From Darksidea phi (Eukaryota; Ascomycota; Dothideomycetes; Pleosporales; Lentitheciaceae), in contig JASJFT010000103.1 in NCBI GenBank assembly GCA_030770425.1, forward strand, positions 96,495-160,494: a stretch of DNA of 64,000 nt. Direction: 5' to 3'. Below are positions 1 through 10,935 of the stretch, piece after piece. The notes under the pieces are model-generated. The model was given only the letters and a program-made list of their open reading frames with translations. It was not told the DNA's origin and made no database searches. Position numbers and translations under genes: made by a program. Position 1 is the stretch's first letter. The number at the start of each line of letters is the position of its first letter.

Positions 1-9
1 ACCTGTACG

Positions 10-35
10 CCCCCCCCCCCCCCCCCCCCCCCCCC
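10..35. repeat. 26-nt C homopolymer in a Ras-2 intron
   Basis: An uninterrupted run of C fills most of the visible part of the intron just upstream of the first Ras-2 exon in the window. Runs this long are rare in fungal introns and are error-prone in sequencing, so the exact length should not be trusted. Confidence 0.9.
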
Positions 36-79
36 ACGGTCCTCACCACACCAGAACCCTCCCTAATCTTCCTCTGCAG

Positions 80-736
80 CTCTGTCTCAACCACTTCGTC
101 GAGACGTACGACCCCACCATCGAAGACTCGTATCGCAAGCAGGTGCAGATCGACGGTCAGTCGTGCATGCTCGAGGTGCTCGACACGGCCGGCCAGGAGG
201 AGTACATTGCCCTGCGCGACCAGTGGATACGTGACGGCGAGGGTTTCGTGCTCGTCTACAGCATCTCGTCGCGCTCGTCCTTTGCCCGCATCCAGCGCTT
301 CCACAACCAGATCCAGCGCGTCAAGGAGACGTCGCTGTCCGGCTCGCCCACGTATCCCGGCTCGCCGCAGACGACATCGTCGCTGGGCTCCGCGCTGGGC
401 CCCGCCCCCGTCATGCTCGTGGGCAACAAGTGCGACCGCGTTACCGAGCGCGAGGTGTCCACGCAGGAGGGCAGCGCACTGGCCAAGGAGCTGGGCTGCG
501 ACTTCGTCGAGGCCTCGGCCAAGAACTGCGTCAACGTGGAAAAGGCCTTCTTCGAGGTCGTGCGGCAGCTGCGCCGCCAGCGACATCAGGGCTCTGGGAG
601 GGATCCGAAAATTCGAGACCGCCGTGGCGACGACCGACGCAACAAGCCCTACCCCAACGGCGACAGCTACCGCGCGCGCGGAGGTGGCAAGCCAGGCCGT
701 CCCAATCGGAACAAGCCCAAGTGTGTCATTCTGTGA
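80..736 (+). CDS. ras2: Ras-2 type small GTPase (3' part, 5' end outside window)
   Basis: Membrane-anchored Ras GTPase that signals in growth and morphogenesis. The exon opens after a pyrimidine-rich acceptor (CAG ending at 79) with LCLNHFVETYDPTIEDSYRK, the switch I/effector region, so the P-loop exon lies upstream of the window. Switch II DTAGQEEY, the guanine-binding NKCD, and EASAKN follow in order. A Ser/Pro/Thr-rich insert of about 25 residues lies between the RVKE helix and VMLVGNKCD; from memory, fungal Ras-2 proteins carry such an insert and Ras-1 does not. The basic, disordered tail ends in CVIL, a CAAX box whose terminal Leu predicts geranylgeranylation. The family assignment is strong. 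The symbol rests on the insert and the effector sequence. Confidence 0.93.
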   Translation, partial: LCLNHFVETYDPTIEDSYRKQVQIDGQSCMLEVLDTAGQEEYIALRDQWIRDGEGFVLVYSISSRSSFARIQRFHNQIQRVKETSLSGSPTYPGSPQTTSSLGSALGPAPVMLVGNKCDRVTEREVSTQEGSALAKELGCDFVEASAKNCVNVEKAFFEVVRQLRRQRHQGSGRDPKIRDRRGDDRRNKPYPNGDSYRARGGGKPGRPNRNKPKCVIL

Positions 737-3700
737 AACCCTCATCACTCGCCCCTTTTGCCCGCACAGCTCCCTGCGCACATCTTGCCGCCTTCTGGAG
801 AGCATCTCTTCATATCACATATTTTACGTTAACGACTGACGACGCAAGCCTTCGTTCGATCCCCCTCGCGAGCACTTCCGCGTCCACCCATCACGAACCG
901 ATAGAAATCAACCCCTCCGTCTTGGGCATGGGAGCGGCGTTTTCAGCTTTGAGTGCAATGGAAGCATCTGGTCTTGCTGAGACCGCGGAGTTTTGGAGTG
1001 CATTTGGATTACGGGGCAAGGTCCAGGGTCTTGCGTGACGATGCATGCTGGAGACCATCTTTGCCATCTGCGCGTCATGGCTGGCAATATGAATGTTTGC
1101 GATGGAAAAAGTAGTGGTTCGTTACGCCTTCTCCCCAGATGCTGGCCTCTTCGGATTGTAGGCATGGCCTTATACCTCTCCAGTCAGCCTTTCTGCATTG
1201 TCTTTTTCAGCCCTTGCGGAACGAGTCGGTCTCCTTTGCCTCGAGCTTGGACCGAGGGCATGGATACCCGGCTTATTTATGTCTACATAGTGCGCATCAT
1301 GAAAAAAGGCTAGATTTACGCATGCTCCTGATCACCTTTTGAAATCAAACTAGATGTAAACTACATAGCTTCCTTTTCTGGCCGACCCCTGAAAGCGCGC
1401 GTCAACTGGCGCGGGCAGCCTAGCCTGCGCTATAATGTGTGTTGCACTAAATTTTCAGCAAGCCCGTGGATGTCACCCATCACTGTGGATTCTTCATCCG
1501 AAAGGCCTCCAACCCGCCAAGGTTGGAGGGCGGGAGATCAGCATCGGCTCCATGTCTTTGTGCAACGCAAAGCGACGCCTAGCTTTTGCGCCGCAATGGA
1601 ACATTGCACGTCTTCCTCCCTCAAGCACAGAGCCACGGTCATCTCCCCATTTCTCGCTTTCAGCCCAGATACGAACAATGAATTCTACTGGTGTAAAAAC
1701 TCTGGCCTTGGAACCGCTTCTGGTCATCCGCACCCCCAGCCGGATCCGAAATCCATGCCATAATTACGCATTTACTTTTGCCCCACGAGCTGGAGCATCA
1801 TGTCCGTGTCCAGCTTTAGTTAGGGTCTGCGCTGCTATTTGCCTGTCCGCGTTTGGGGCGCTCGGGAAAGGAATGTGATTGATGTGCGTGGATGTGAGCG
1901 CGTGGCGTAGGCAACTTTATTGCTCTTGCTCGGGTCAACTTGGTGCCGCTTCTCTGCTGTGATCCCCCCGAGTGGCAGGGACGGCGAGGGTAGAGGGAAA
2001 TCGTGCTGAATGCCATGCACGGGTAACAAATTGATATATATATATATGCTAAGAGGGCATCATCGGCCGTTATGTAGCCTTTAAAAGTTGCCAGCAAGGT
2101 CTGCGTAGCTGACTCCTTTAGCTGACTGGGCGCAGCAGCGCTAAAAGTAAAATAGTTCCAGCTATAGGTCGGAGGAAGCGAAGGGGTTGCGATCGTCATA
2201 TCACGAGTTAGAGCTAGTTCCTATGGCGAAAGCAACTTGCCTCTACTATTCCTTCCCAGGTCGCTACTCTTCGTCTTCAGTCGAGGAAGCCATCTTCTTC
2301 CTACTCGTACTTCCTATACTTAGCTCCTCGTCTATAAAGTCTTGTCCGTGACACCCCTTCGAAGAGTAGCTCTATGGCGGCGCTCCTTGGCCCGTTATAT
2401 CCGCTACATCATGCTGTATATTAACATACATGACTATTACTCTACCTTTAATATACCTAGCTTGGAGCAGAGAATAGGTGCCAGGTCCTTCATCTTCCCA
2501 GATAGTCTCGTAAGATCGAACTCCAAGCTTGTAATCGTAGGACACGGTGCCCATACTAACGAGGTACATGCAACGAACTAATTACACCAGAGAATTGACG
2601 CCCGCTCACTCGTAGAGTACCATGTTGGACTTCCCCAGGAAAGTTGCGTTTGTGTACGTCTTACACTGCCTCGACGGGCAGGGCTAGGATGTTATTTGCA
2701 AAGCAGATGGCACACCACGGTATACATCGATCAATCTTCCCACGATAGGACTGGGTCAGGTCAGAACATGTAGAGAGTGGAATGCCCTGGTGGCCTGGGC
2801 TAGAGAGTACATGGCGTGCTTTCACGGCGAAGACGGTGTTCGGGAAAGTATGGTGGATCGTTTCATGTGTTGTCCAGGTGGCTCGTAGCGGTTGTTGGAT
2901 AGGGAAATCCCTTAAGAACATCTAACTCTAATGCCGGGAATCAGTAGCTCGAGGAGTTATCGTCTTAAGGCTAAGCTCCACATCTCATATCATCTATGTA
3001 TTTTGTATTGAATGACAAATGAAATTTGCTGGCTGTGAGCATTCTCAACGTTAAAACAGTAGATCTAAAGACTCTAAATAGGGGAAAGTTTATTTACAAT
3101 ACCTTTTTTGCATGTCAAATGCTTTTCTTGGCTGCCATAGTATACGTAGAAAGCTTGCATAGTCTCTATGACTAAGGCGAGCGAAATCTGGATCTGTACA
3201 TGCATATAGTGAGGCATCGGAACGGCTCTACGCTTGTCATTTCTCGACAATGACTACGACGGAGGAGGGGGTGGCGTATCGATAATACTGCTCTGCGGCA
3301 CGGCCGCAATTGCAATATCCGCTTGACCACATACCAGGCAAGACTATAGCAATACCGGAGAAAGCACATGCATTAGTGTTTGCCTTGCTGCACGGTTGCG
3401 GCACGGTCCGAACTAACGTGCATTACTCCGATTGAGTCCTGACGCAGGCTGCCACCGGATGAGAAAGGTGTAATTAGTCACGCGGCAAGACAGCATTTTA
3501 TCACGATACTGCCCGATGGCTTCCCATCTTTCCTGGCGCGGAAAAAATGCAGGACGAACCCTTTGCTCACACGCCGTTTGCTGGCCGCAATGCGGAGGCA
3601 ATTGGCCACTAGGCCGGTCGACCTGAAGACACTCACGCCGATCGAGAACGCAATGCGGCAAGCAAGCTTGCCTGGCTACAAGTTATAGGAAGTTTTGCTT

Positions 3701-3759
3701 GAATCTGAACACATGGTAGGTTTTCGGGAGGCAGTTGAGCGTAATGTGCATCTACTGAC
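737..3759. other. Gene-poor intergenic region
   Basis: About 3 kb separating Ras-2 from the MFS remnant. Only short overlapping open frames without recognisable domains are present on either strand. The first few hundred bases are presumably the Ras-2 3' UTR. An (AT)7 tract lies at 2034-2047. Between about 2200 and 3700 TpA steps and scattered stops are frequent, as in decayed sequence, but no protein homology or terminal repeats could be seen. Confidence 0.6.
2034..2047. repeat. (AT)7 microsatellite
   Basis: Fourteen bases of perfect AT dinucleotide repeat in intergenic DNA. Confidence 0.85.
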
Positions 3760-4112
3760 TCACTGTCCGTTCTGGGGCTCTTCATGACCAGTTTCTGCAA
3801 GACCTATTAGCAGATTTTCCTTGCCCAAGGCGCAGCAATGGGGATAGGATTTGGCTGCATCTATCTACCGGCCCCGGCACTTGTTGCGATGCATTTCCAG
3901 AAACATCAAGCCCTTGCTATGGAATGACCCTTGGTATTGTGGGATGCGGTGTTCTCGTTGCTGAACCCATAGCTGGGGTTATTCTTGGTGCGCAGGGCGG
4001 TGGATGGGTCGGACTTGTCGCCTGGTCTGCTTCGTTAATGATGGCCGCGTGTATCTTTATGACTGCGGCCAGAATCACGAAGGCTGGCAGCAAGATTCTT
4101 GTCAAGATATGA
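3760..4112 (+). pseudogene. MFS monocarboxylate-type transporter remnant, internally deleted
   Basis: Two pieces of one transporter family are fused. Bases 3760-3921 encode TM3-5-like sequence (GLFMTSFCKTY, stop, QIFLAQGAAMGIGFG, then PALVAMHF and HQALAM), resembling fungal MCT/MCH permeases. The text then jumps, in another frame, to TM11-12-like sequence from 3924 (MTLGIVGCGVLVAEPIAGVI, then GGGWVGLVAW) and ends at 4112. The middle of the protein, roughly TM5-TM10, is missing. The TAG at 3808-3810 stands where the family usually has Trp (YWQ), so a TGG to TAG change is the simplest history. It is convergent with the O-methyltransferase, 120 bp away. Family membership is inferred from residue pattern alone. 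Confidence 0.7.
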
Positions 4113-4232
4113 GTGCAAATGCTCCGTTCTTGGTTGGAATGATTAGCATTCATAGTGGGCCAACAATGGCATTCTTTTTCACAGGCACAAGATGCTGCTC
4201 GATACTTGGTTAGACACCCAGCTTTCTTTGAT

Positions 4233-5840
4233 TCATTCGGCATCTACATCCAAACCGCTAGGAATCTCAGCTTCAATGATCCCGTCATGATCGAAATGCT
4301 CGTAGAGCTTGATGTTGCAGAATCCAGCGTCTTGCAAAAGCTTAGTCCACTGAGTCGCTGATCTTTCCATCCCTCCATTCAATGTCATCATGACAAGATC
4401 AAACCTCGCCTGGATCTCTGCAGCTCCAGTATTTGGCAGAATGAGTTCATGAATGAGAAGCTTTGAGTAACTCGGAACCATGGCTTTCCGAAGGCTTCGA
4501 AGAATTTGATGACAATACTTGTCCGACCAATCATGCAGGATGTGGTGGAGGAAATATCCCCGGGCCCCTAGGGAATTTGAATTAGACAATAACAATTTTG
4601 AAAGAAGGGAGGAAAGGTTTGGCTCACCCTTGACAGGTTGCTCGCTGAAAAAGTCGTGTGCCATCTTGGCGATTGCTGGTGCCAGCTCGGTGTCTGGGAT
4701 CTGATCAAGTATGTGCGGTAGGTCTTGCAGCACCAATTCGCCCTGATAATGCTTCGGCGGCTTACCAAAGGCTTCCCGGAATGCATTCAAGTCGTGTCCC
4801 TTGCCACCACCAACATCAACAAGAAGCGCAGAACCGCGCGATGCATCGAACCCATCAAGTAGACGTCCTTCAACGTCATACCATTCATGCCAGTATTCGC
4901 GTGCACCCATGGTATTTCCCATGAAAAGATTGAAGTCGTGCGACAGTGAGGGAATGGATTGCAGGTACTCGAAGACGTTCAACTTCGTTTGATTCGCATA
5001 CTGGAAAATGCCGTCGGTGGGCTCTACCGGCACTTTGTACTTGGTCTCGCGAAGAAAACTCGGCGCTTTGATCGCTGACGAGACGAGCGCATCGTATCTG
5101 TAGTGTAACGCATTAGTATCTCATTCCGATAGTAGCAGATATGTGTGCACATACACAAATCGATGACCGGCTGCGATCGGCGGACTCGTCATTGCTCGCG
5201 TTGTGTCATTTGCACCCCAGTCGTTTTCTCCTAGCTCTTCTACGAAGCCGGCGTCGGCGAGGAGCCGAAGAATTCGATCTGCGCTGAATGTGAGGCATGA
5301 AGCATCTAAAAGGATAAGGCATACGCACATATCAGGAGTTCATCGGCTCCAGTGAGAGTACCAAGTTCTTGTGAAGTTATGGACGTAGGTTTCGACGAGA
5401 TGTGTTGGAAAAGCTTGAGATCGACCGCAACGCGTGCAGCAATGGATGTGAAGGGCTACAGCGCAAGTTAGCATCCATTGGAGGAATTGTTACTCTGGTC
5501 TCCCACGTCCGCCCAAACAGCTTGTACAGCAGTATCTTTTCTAAAGTGTCAAGATCCTTGATCACAGCAAGAAAACTTGAGCGAGGATTTGAACTCTTGA
5601 AGATACTCCTAGCTGTTTCGTCGGATGTGAGGGACTATCGCACACTTGTTAACTTACTTTGAAAACCAGGTCGGTTGCTCTATTGATAGGCCCTTCAAGT
5701 GCAGCCGTCAACTTCTTCGAAAGAACGAGTAGTTCCGCTTTAGATGCCGCGTCCTGCACTATGTTCTCCACATCGACGCTCTGTATTTTTGCGATGATAG
5801 GCGACAGCTCGCTCGCCAGGGTGGCCTTGGACTCATTCAT
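4233..5840 (-). CDS. SAM-dependent O-methyltransferase, secondary-metabolism type
   Basis: Predicted to transfer a methyl group from S-adenosylmethionine to a hydroxyl of a small molecule, as in the fungal sterigmatocystin/aflatoxin-type OMT family (PF00891-like). Five exons read on the minus strand: 5840-5658, 5455-5329, 5278-5155, 5097-4628 and 4567-4233. Introns are 202, 50, 57 and 60 nt. The joins keep phase and give 412 residues, the usual family length. An N-terminal helical dimerisation/winged-helix part (LKLFQHISSKP, ADELLIYRILRLLADAGF) precedes the SAM-binding DVGGGKGHD near residue 239. The catalytic-base region is HHILHDWSDKYC near residue 308. The last intron (4568-4627) is a multiple of three with no stop, so reading through it adds 20 residues that break the conserved KGARGYFLHH. 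The substrate cannot be told. An SDR reductase lies 0.7 kb upstream on the same strand, with a dead transporter on the other side. Confidence 0.88.
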
Positions 5841-6564
5841 GATGTAAGATCAAAGAGTGTAAACAGGAAGAATCGATAGTCAAAGGATTGGAAGAACGAA
5901 CAATTGCAGCGGTACTTAAAGACCCAAAGGTATTGCGGCGTAGAGTTCATGGGGCGTGGTACGACGCCGCAAACGCAGTGAGCCCAAATTGGGTCGTAGG
6001 AAGCACCTTGCCGCGAACATGCATCAAGCGTGCCACATTGGCTTAGCAACCAATAGAAAATAGATTAAGAATCGGGCATGGCATGCCAATCCTTTTGATC
6101 CTTTACACTGTCAGCTACGTAGGCTACTGCGTATGACACTATTGTAACCCAAACCCCACCGACGATCAGCCCTACCTATGGTATGTCACATACGGAAGGA
6201 GTCGAAGCCCACTATGGGGACACGAATGGATGGTTTCTATCGAAGAATACAAACCCTCTCATTTTTCGTAACAGGAAGGATTGTTGTAACGCTGTTTTTG
6301 TCTGCCAAATCACGTTCGGGCATCGTATCGTTCCGTTTGTATGCACAGTTACATTACATCGTTGCTAAGACTTTGGATACGCAGGGCGCTGCTCTTGTAC
6401 GCGCGCAATCTACGCAATTTGATTTGCCTACGTGATACTAAAAAGATTAAGAAACTATTCGCAGTTTGGGTTGCCTACGTGATACTAAAAGGATTAAGAA
6501 ACTATTCGCAAATTTTTTATACTTTGCATTGGTCCAATCGCGTTCTCTTAAATGCTCCATATTT
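5841..6564. other. Intergenic region between OMT and SDR genes
   Basis: Contains the OMT promoter (upstream of 5840, minus strand) and the 3' flank of the SDR gene. No coding signal is seen. A 40-bp direct repeat lies at 6424-6510. Confidence 0.6.
6424..6510. repeat. Direct tandem repeat, 2 x 40 bp
   Basis: Copies at 6424-6463 and 6471-6510 differ at one base in 40 and are separated by 7 bp (period 47). Each begins TTGCCTACGTGATACTAAAA. The repeat sits just past the 3' end of the SDR gene and looks like a recent local duplication. Confidence 0.92.
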
Positions 6565-7590
6565 CTACTCCTTATGATATCCGGCCTCTTCCAGTGCTGT
6601 CTCCAGGCTGGTCCATTCATCCTGGCCGAACACATCCCTCAATGCCTTCAAGGCACTTTCTGTTGGGAGTGAACTCTCGTCCAAGGCCAAGTCCGGCAAG
6701 TCACTGATGAACTCCTTCTGAGGCCACAGTTTGCGGAAGATGGCGAGCACCGAGTTCCAGCTGTACGGCTCAGCAAAACCCCACAAGCGCTCGTTAGACG
6801 TCCCAGTGTCCACAAGTGCGGCGATATGCAGCTTCGCAGCGTCGCGTACGTCAATGAAGTACTGCGGTGGGATGCTCGAGAACCTCGTCAAATCGCCGTC
6901 GTAAAGAGCCTTTGCCCATCCACCCGTCGAAGGGTGTCCTTGCTTTTCGTACACCAGTGAAGGTCCGAAGTTGCAGCTTGGTAGGACCGTATTTAGTGTA
7001 TAGTGAGGCTTCTCCTCTTGTACATACTTCCAAGCTGCCTTCTCCGCTTGCGCTTTTGCAGCAGCGTAAACGAACCACTGTTTGGCTGGATGCTCGAAAG
7101 ATGGATCCCAAGCAAGTCTAATGTACTCTTCGTTGTACGCATCTTTTGGGACCTTGCCTGTTGTGCCCCACGGAACAGCAGCCATGGAAGAAGATGTCAG
7201 TACCACAGACTCTACGGAAGTTTCTGCTTGAGCGGCCTTGAGCGCCGTTAAGGTCTCCTCGATGGCCTGCGGGATGTACGGCTCCGGATTGGGGGAGAGC
7301 TGTGTGTTCAAAGCGATGTGAGCGATGCCAGCGACACCCTTAATAGCTGCCTCGAAGCCAATTTTGTCAGACACGTCGGCAAGTACGACCTGCGAATACT
7401 GTCCCCGACCGAACTCGGAGTCGAAATGCTCTTGCAGCCAGGCCGCCTTTTCGAGGGAGCGAACCGCGCCGCGTACTTTGTATCCGAGTGTGAGCGCTTC
7501 GTAAGCGACCCAGGAGCCAATATAGCCTGTTACGCCGGTCACAAGGATGGTGGCACCTTTTGGCAGGCGGGTGCTCGTAAGTGCAGCCAT
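6565..7590 (-). CDS. NAD(P)-dependent extended SDR reductase (aldehyde/ketoreductase, DFR-like)
   Basis: Intronless, 341 residues, the typical length for the fungal dihydroflavonol-reductase-like / GRP2-like aldehyde reductases. These reduce aldehydes or ketones of small molecules using NADPH. The Rossmann motif is TGVTGYIGSW (T18-G25), followed by VRGAVRS, where a basic residue after beta-2 favours NADPH. The catalytic Ser lies in TSSSMAAV (about 133-135), with Tyr175 and Lys179 in YAAAK. No signal peptide or membrane segment is present, so it is probably cytosolic. The start is chosen because MAALTSTRLPKGATILVTG places the first beta strand directly after a short leader. The partner OMT is on the same strand downstream, so the two could act on one compound. 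That is inference from position only. Confidence 0.9.
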   Translation of the reverse strand: MAALTSTRLPKGATILVTGVTGYIGSWVAYEALTLGYKVRGAVRSLEKAAWLQEHFDSEFGRGQYSQVVLADVSDKIGFEAAIKGVAGIAHIALNTQLSPNPEPYIPQAIEETLTALKAAQAETSVESVVLTSSSMAAVPWGTTGKVPKDAYNEEYIRLAWDPSFEHPAKQWFVYAAAKAQAEKAAWKYVQEEKPHYTLNTVLPSCNFGPSLVYEKQGHPSTGGWAKALYDGDLTRFSSIPPQYFIDVRDAAKLHIAALVDTGTSNERLWGFAEPYSWNSVLAIFRKLWPQKEFISDLPDLALDESSLPTESALKALRDVFGQDEWTSLETALEEAGYHKE

Positions 7591-8535
7591 TGTTGGGGGA
7601 GGTGTCGTTTGGTTGGCCGTTTAAAATACTGATCGTCGACTCAGCCTAATAGTCTGTGCTGAATATATACAGAGGATATTAATGTTGGAAGCGAGACGGT
7701 GTGAAGTGAGGATTGATTATCTCGATGTAGGTGAAGTGGGTTTGGGTTTGGGTGCTGTTGTCGAGGTGGTTATGCTTGTACTGCAGGCTAAGGGCGCGAT
7801 TTATACGCCTCCGTCCTACGCAATTGATTTATAGGCTTATGAATGTTAATTGGAAATTATATAATGGAAGGGAGAGGGTTAGAAATATCTATACACGCTG
7901 ATTCAGTCGCTTCTGGCTAAATCTAATGTATGACGAAGAGTGAGATTTTCTATATCGGGATTGGTGAGCTCAGCTAGTTAATCTCGGCGAGGGCTGCGTG
8001 CTTGCGCATAAGCCAAAACTTTGTAATCAGCCCTGCAGTATTGCGCACGACATGTTTGCAGCTGCTAAGCGGCCGCGGCGGGTCCATGTCTCAGTCTCCC
8101 AACCAAAGCTACATATCTAACCAGGGCATTGCTTCTACATATGTGTGATACGTGTCCGTTAGACACGCCAACGTCGGTAATATATTCACGCAACTTTGCA
8201 TCCTGTAAGTCAGAGACAATACACGTTGAATGTCGTCAATTTATGACCCAATGAGTGCGGTACTACTTGAGATCGTCTAGTGAGACTGCATAGAGGGCTG
8301 AAATGATGACTGATGATGATTTTCGGGTTGTTGCAAGGATAACACACATCATAATCAGGGTAAGATCAGGTTAAAGCAGATGGAATCTCCCGTGGTCCAG
8401 CCAGCCGGGAGCGGGGTAGCTTCATCATCTTCCCCGCGTTTGATGACTGATGAAAGATTAGACGTGAGGTAGGAGATAACGAAACTAAACTCAAAATTAT
8501 ACGTAGCAGACGAAATCCTTGCTGCTTCGACATCA
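7591..8535. other. Intergenic divergent promoter region (SDR / SSU1)
   Basis: Separates the divergent SDR and SSU1 genes (945 bp). A GTTTGGGT-type short repeat appears near 7740-7760. No ORF with recognisable content is present. It should hold both promoters, but no site could be assigned. Confidence 0.55.
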
Positions 8536-10244
8536 ATGCTTAGATCAGATCTCGATTCATCGAAAATGTCAGACTCATCGTGTCGTGGCGACAGCAGTAA
8601 CTGCCAGCATCATTTTCACGCTGAAGATCCCAGAAATCTGACCGGGAAAGGCCGAAAACAACTCGAACACAATCCAGAAGAAGGGAAGAGCAGCACTTCG
8701 GAAGCCCCTGGGGCCAATAGAAGTTTACAGGAAGCGCAACATGCTCAACAACCAAGCGGCACACAGGATGTTGGCTTTCGACGGATTATCCGGAATTTCA
8801 CACCCTCGTACGTACAAACTCCCCTACTACCATGCCCCAAGAGCCAAGATTGATGTAATTTCGCGCTCCTGCAGCTGGTTTATCATTACCATGAGCACCG
8901 GAGTGCTATCGATCCTGCTCCACCAAGTACCGTACCATGCCCACTGGCTCGACATTATTTCCGACATTTTTTTCGTTCTCAACATCGCGTTGTTCCTACT
9001 CTTCACCTTCATCTCGTCCCTAAGATACATCCTTTATCCTCAGGTGTTTCCAGCCGTGCTGCGACATCCCCACCAGAGCTTGTTTCTTGCGACATTTCCA
9101 ATAGGGCTTGCAACCCTCATCAACATGATTGTATTGGTTTGCGTGCCGGCATGGGGTCAGCGCATGGCTATTCTTGCCTGGGTGCTATGGTGGATCGACA
9201 GTGTTTTGGCGCTGATCACCTGTTTCCATCTGACTTGGGTGATGTAGGTACTTGTTCAACGAGATGAACCCTGTCGAAAGCGCTTTTACATAGCCTGTAT
9301 TTGACCTGTTTCGGCTGACAATGGCTACAGAATGTCAAACCGGCGAAGCGAGCTCGCAGAAATGACAGCGTTATACCTCATACCTATCGTAGCCGTTGTC
9401 ATTGCCGCAACATCTGGAGGACTGGTTGCAAGAGTGTTGACGAATGATAGGCATCAATTATGGACACTCATAATCAGCTACGTCTTCTGGGGGGTTGGGA
9501 CGCCGCTATCCTGGATCATCTTGACCCTGTACTTTTTGCGTATGACCGTACACCAGCCACTAGAGCGCGAGGTGATAGTATCGCTATTGCTCCCAATCGG
9601 TCCTCTTGGCCTGTCCGGTTTCTCGTACGTTGAGCAAGCCCCCGATTCTCAGCCTAGGTGGCTGCTAATTTCGCTCCAGATTGATTTTGCTTGGAAAGGT
9701 CGCGAGACACAGCTTTCCACTAACCGGTGCAGTCCCTAATGTAGCCCATGCTGGCGACATTTTCTATCTTGTTGGCTTAGTGACCGGTATCATATTGTGG
9801 GGATTTGCGTTGGTTTGGTTCATTGTCGCTATTATCATGATAGCCACAGCAGTCTCCTTCCCCTTCAACATGGGGTGGTGGGGCTTTGTGTTCCCTATCG
9901 GTGAGTCTAAATCAACCGTCCTAACTCATGGGGTTTAGTGTGCTCATAACAGTGGTAGGTGTTTTCACACTATTGACAATTTCGATTGGTGAAGAATTTG
10001 ACCTCAAGTTCTTTAAAATTCTCGCATGTGTGAGTCGCATCCTGGTACGCAATGAGTGCACAAAGAATCTTCAGTTGACATGTTGCAGGTCTTGACAGGG
10101 GTGTGCGTCGTGATGTGGCTTCTCATTGCCGCGAGAACGGTGAAGCGTGCCGCTAGTGGCAAGATGTTTTTTGCACCATGCTTGGGCACGGATCTATTTT
10201 TGAAGAGGGCTGAAGCAAAGGGGAAAAAGGTGGAAAGAGTGTGA
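8536..10244 (+). CDS. SSU1: SSU1-type sulfite efflux pump (TDT family)
   Basis: Plasma-membrane exporter of the tellurite-resistance/dicarboxylate transporter (TDT) family. Yeast Ssu1 exports sulfite. Six exons: 8536-8807, 8875-9243, 9331-9624, 9680-9900, 9959-10029 and 10089-10244. All GT-AG joins are in phase and give 460 residues. The family opening is intact across intron 1 (RRIIRNFTPSWFIITMSTG). Later come MTALYLIPIVAVV, LSGFSLILLGKVAR, DIFYLVGLVTG and the C-terminal VLTGVCVVMWLL. About ten hydrophobic segments are visible, as expected. Met at 8569 (MSDSS) is an equally possible start, since the N-terminal 80 residues are hydrophilic and poorly conserved. The C-terminus is basic (KGKKVERV). 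The family is firm. Sulfite as substrate is inferred from similarity to Ssu1. Confidence 0.92.
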
Positions 10245-10935
10245 TAGGTGGTTTGACAAGACTGGTTACGCGCATTTTCTACCTTCTCCTAGACGTCTTT
10301 CCTGGTCACGAATTCGCACACCTCTGGTAATAAAAACACAAGTTCTTTTAGAATCAGAAGGAGCAAGAAGATACGTGGACCTAGACTAAATCTGATAAGT
10401 GTACAGTGTAAGCGTCAATTGAAATTTCGCTCATACTTTTGAGTTAGTGCTCCTGTATGGACATTCGACTTCAGAAATAGGGGTGGCGCAGAAAGTGTTG
10501 AGGTCTATGAAGTCGTTGATAGAACCAATGGCTTGGATGGTGCTATTCAAGTTGGTAATTATACAACAGACACTATCTAGGATGGAAATATATTCGAAGC
10601 TGAGACTTGGGAAGATAATGCCTAACTCTCGAGGCCTCCCCCCCGCGCCCAAAAAGCCACTTTATTAGTGATGGGGACATTGAATGCTTTGGAAAATAGA
10701 TATGAAACTGCCTTACGTTAGCATCTAGCGCGGCAGGTCCAGCCTTTTAAGGCTTAGTGTAACGACAGCCCGCACTACACCCAAGTGCTTGTGCTGCCCA
10801 TTTTCGCAATAGCCTACATGCAGCAATATTTGAACGCTCTGCGCGCTCCTCACGTGTACGAAAGACACGATTCGGAAGACGGCCTATAGGGGCTATAATT
10901 CAGAAGCGGGCACACGCATTCGCGAACGATCAGCC
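10245..10935. other. Intergenic region, SSU1 3' flank and MYND gene promoter
   Basis: 691 bp without a supportable gene. Two short mutually antisense open frames around 10431-10668 show no domain signal and are not called. Confidence 0.55.

Noticed and set aside
5577..5605. tRNA T-arm-like text (minus strand TTCAAATCC)
   Set aside because: The flanking stem bases do not pair and no acceptor or anticodon arm surrounds it; it lies in the first OMT intron.
7730..7765. GTTTGGGT repeats as an interstitial telomere
   Set aside because: Only a few degenerate units, not TTAGGG, in ordinary intergenic DNA.
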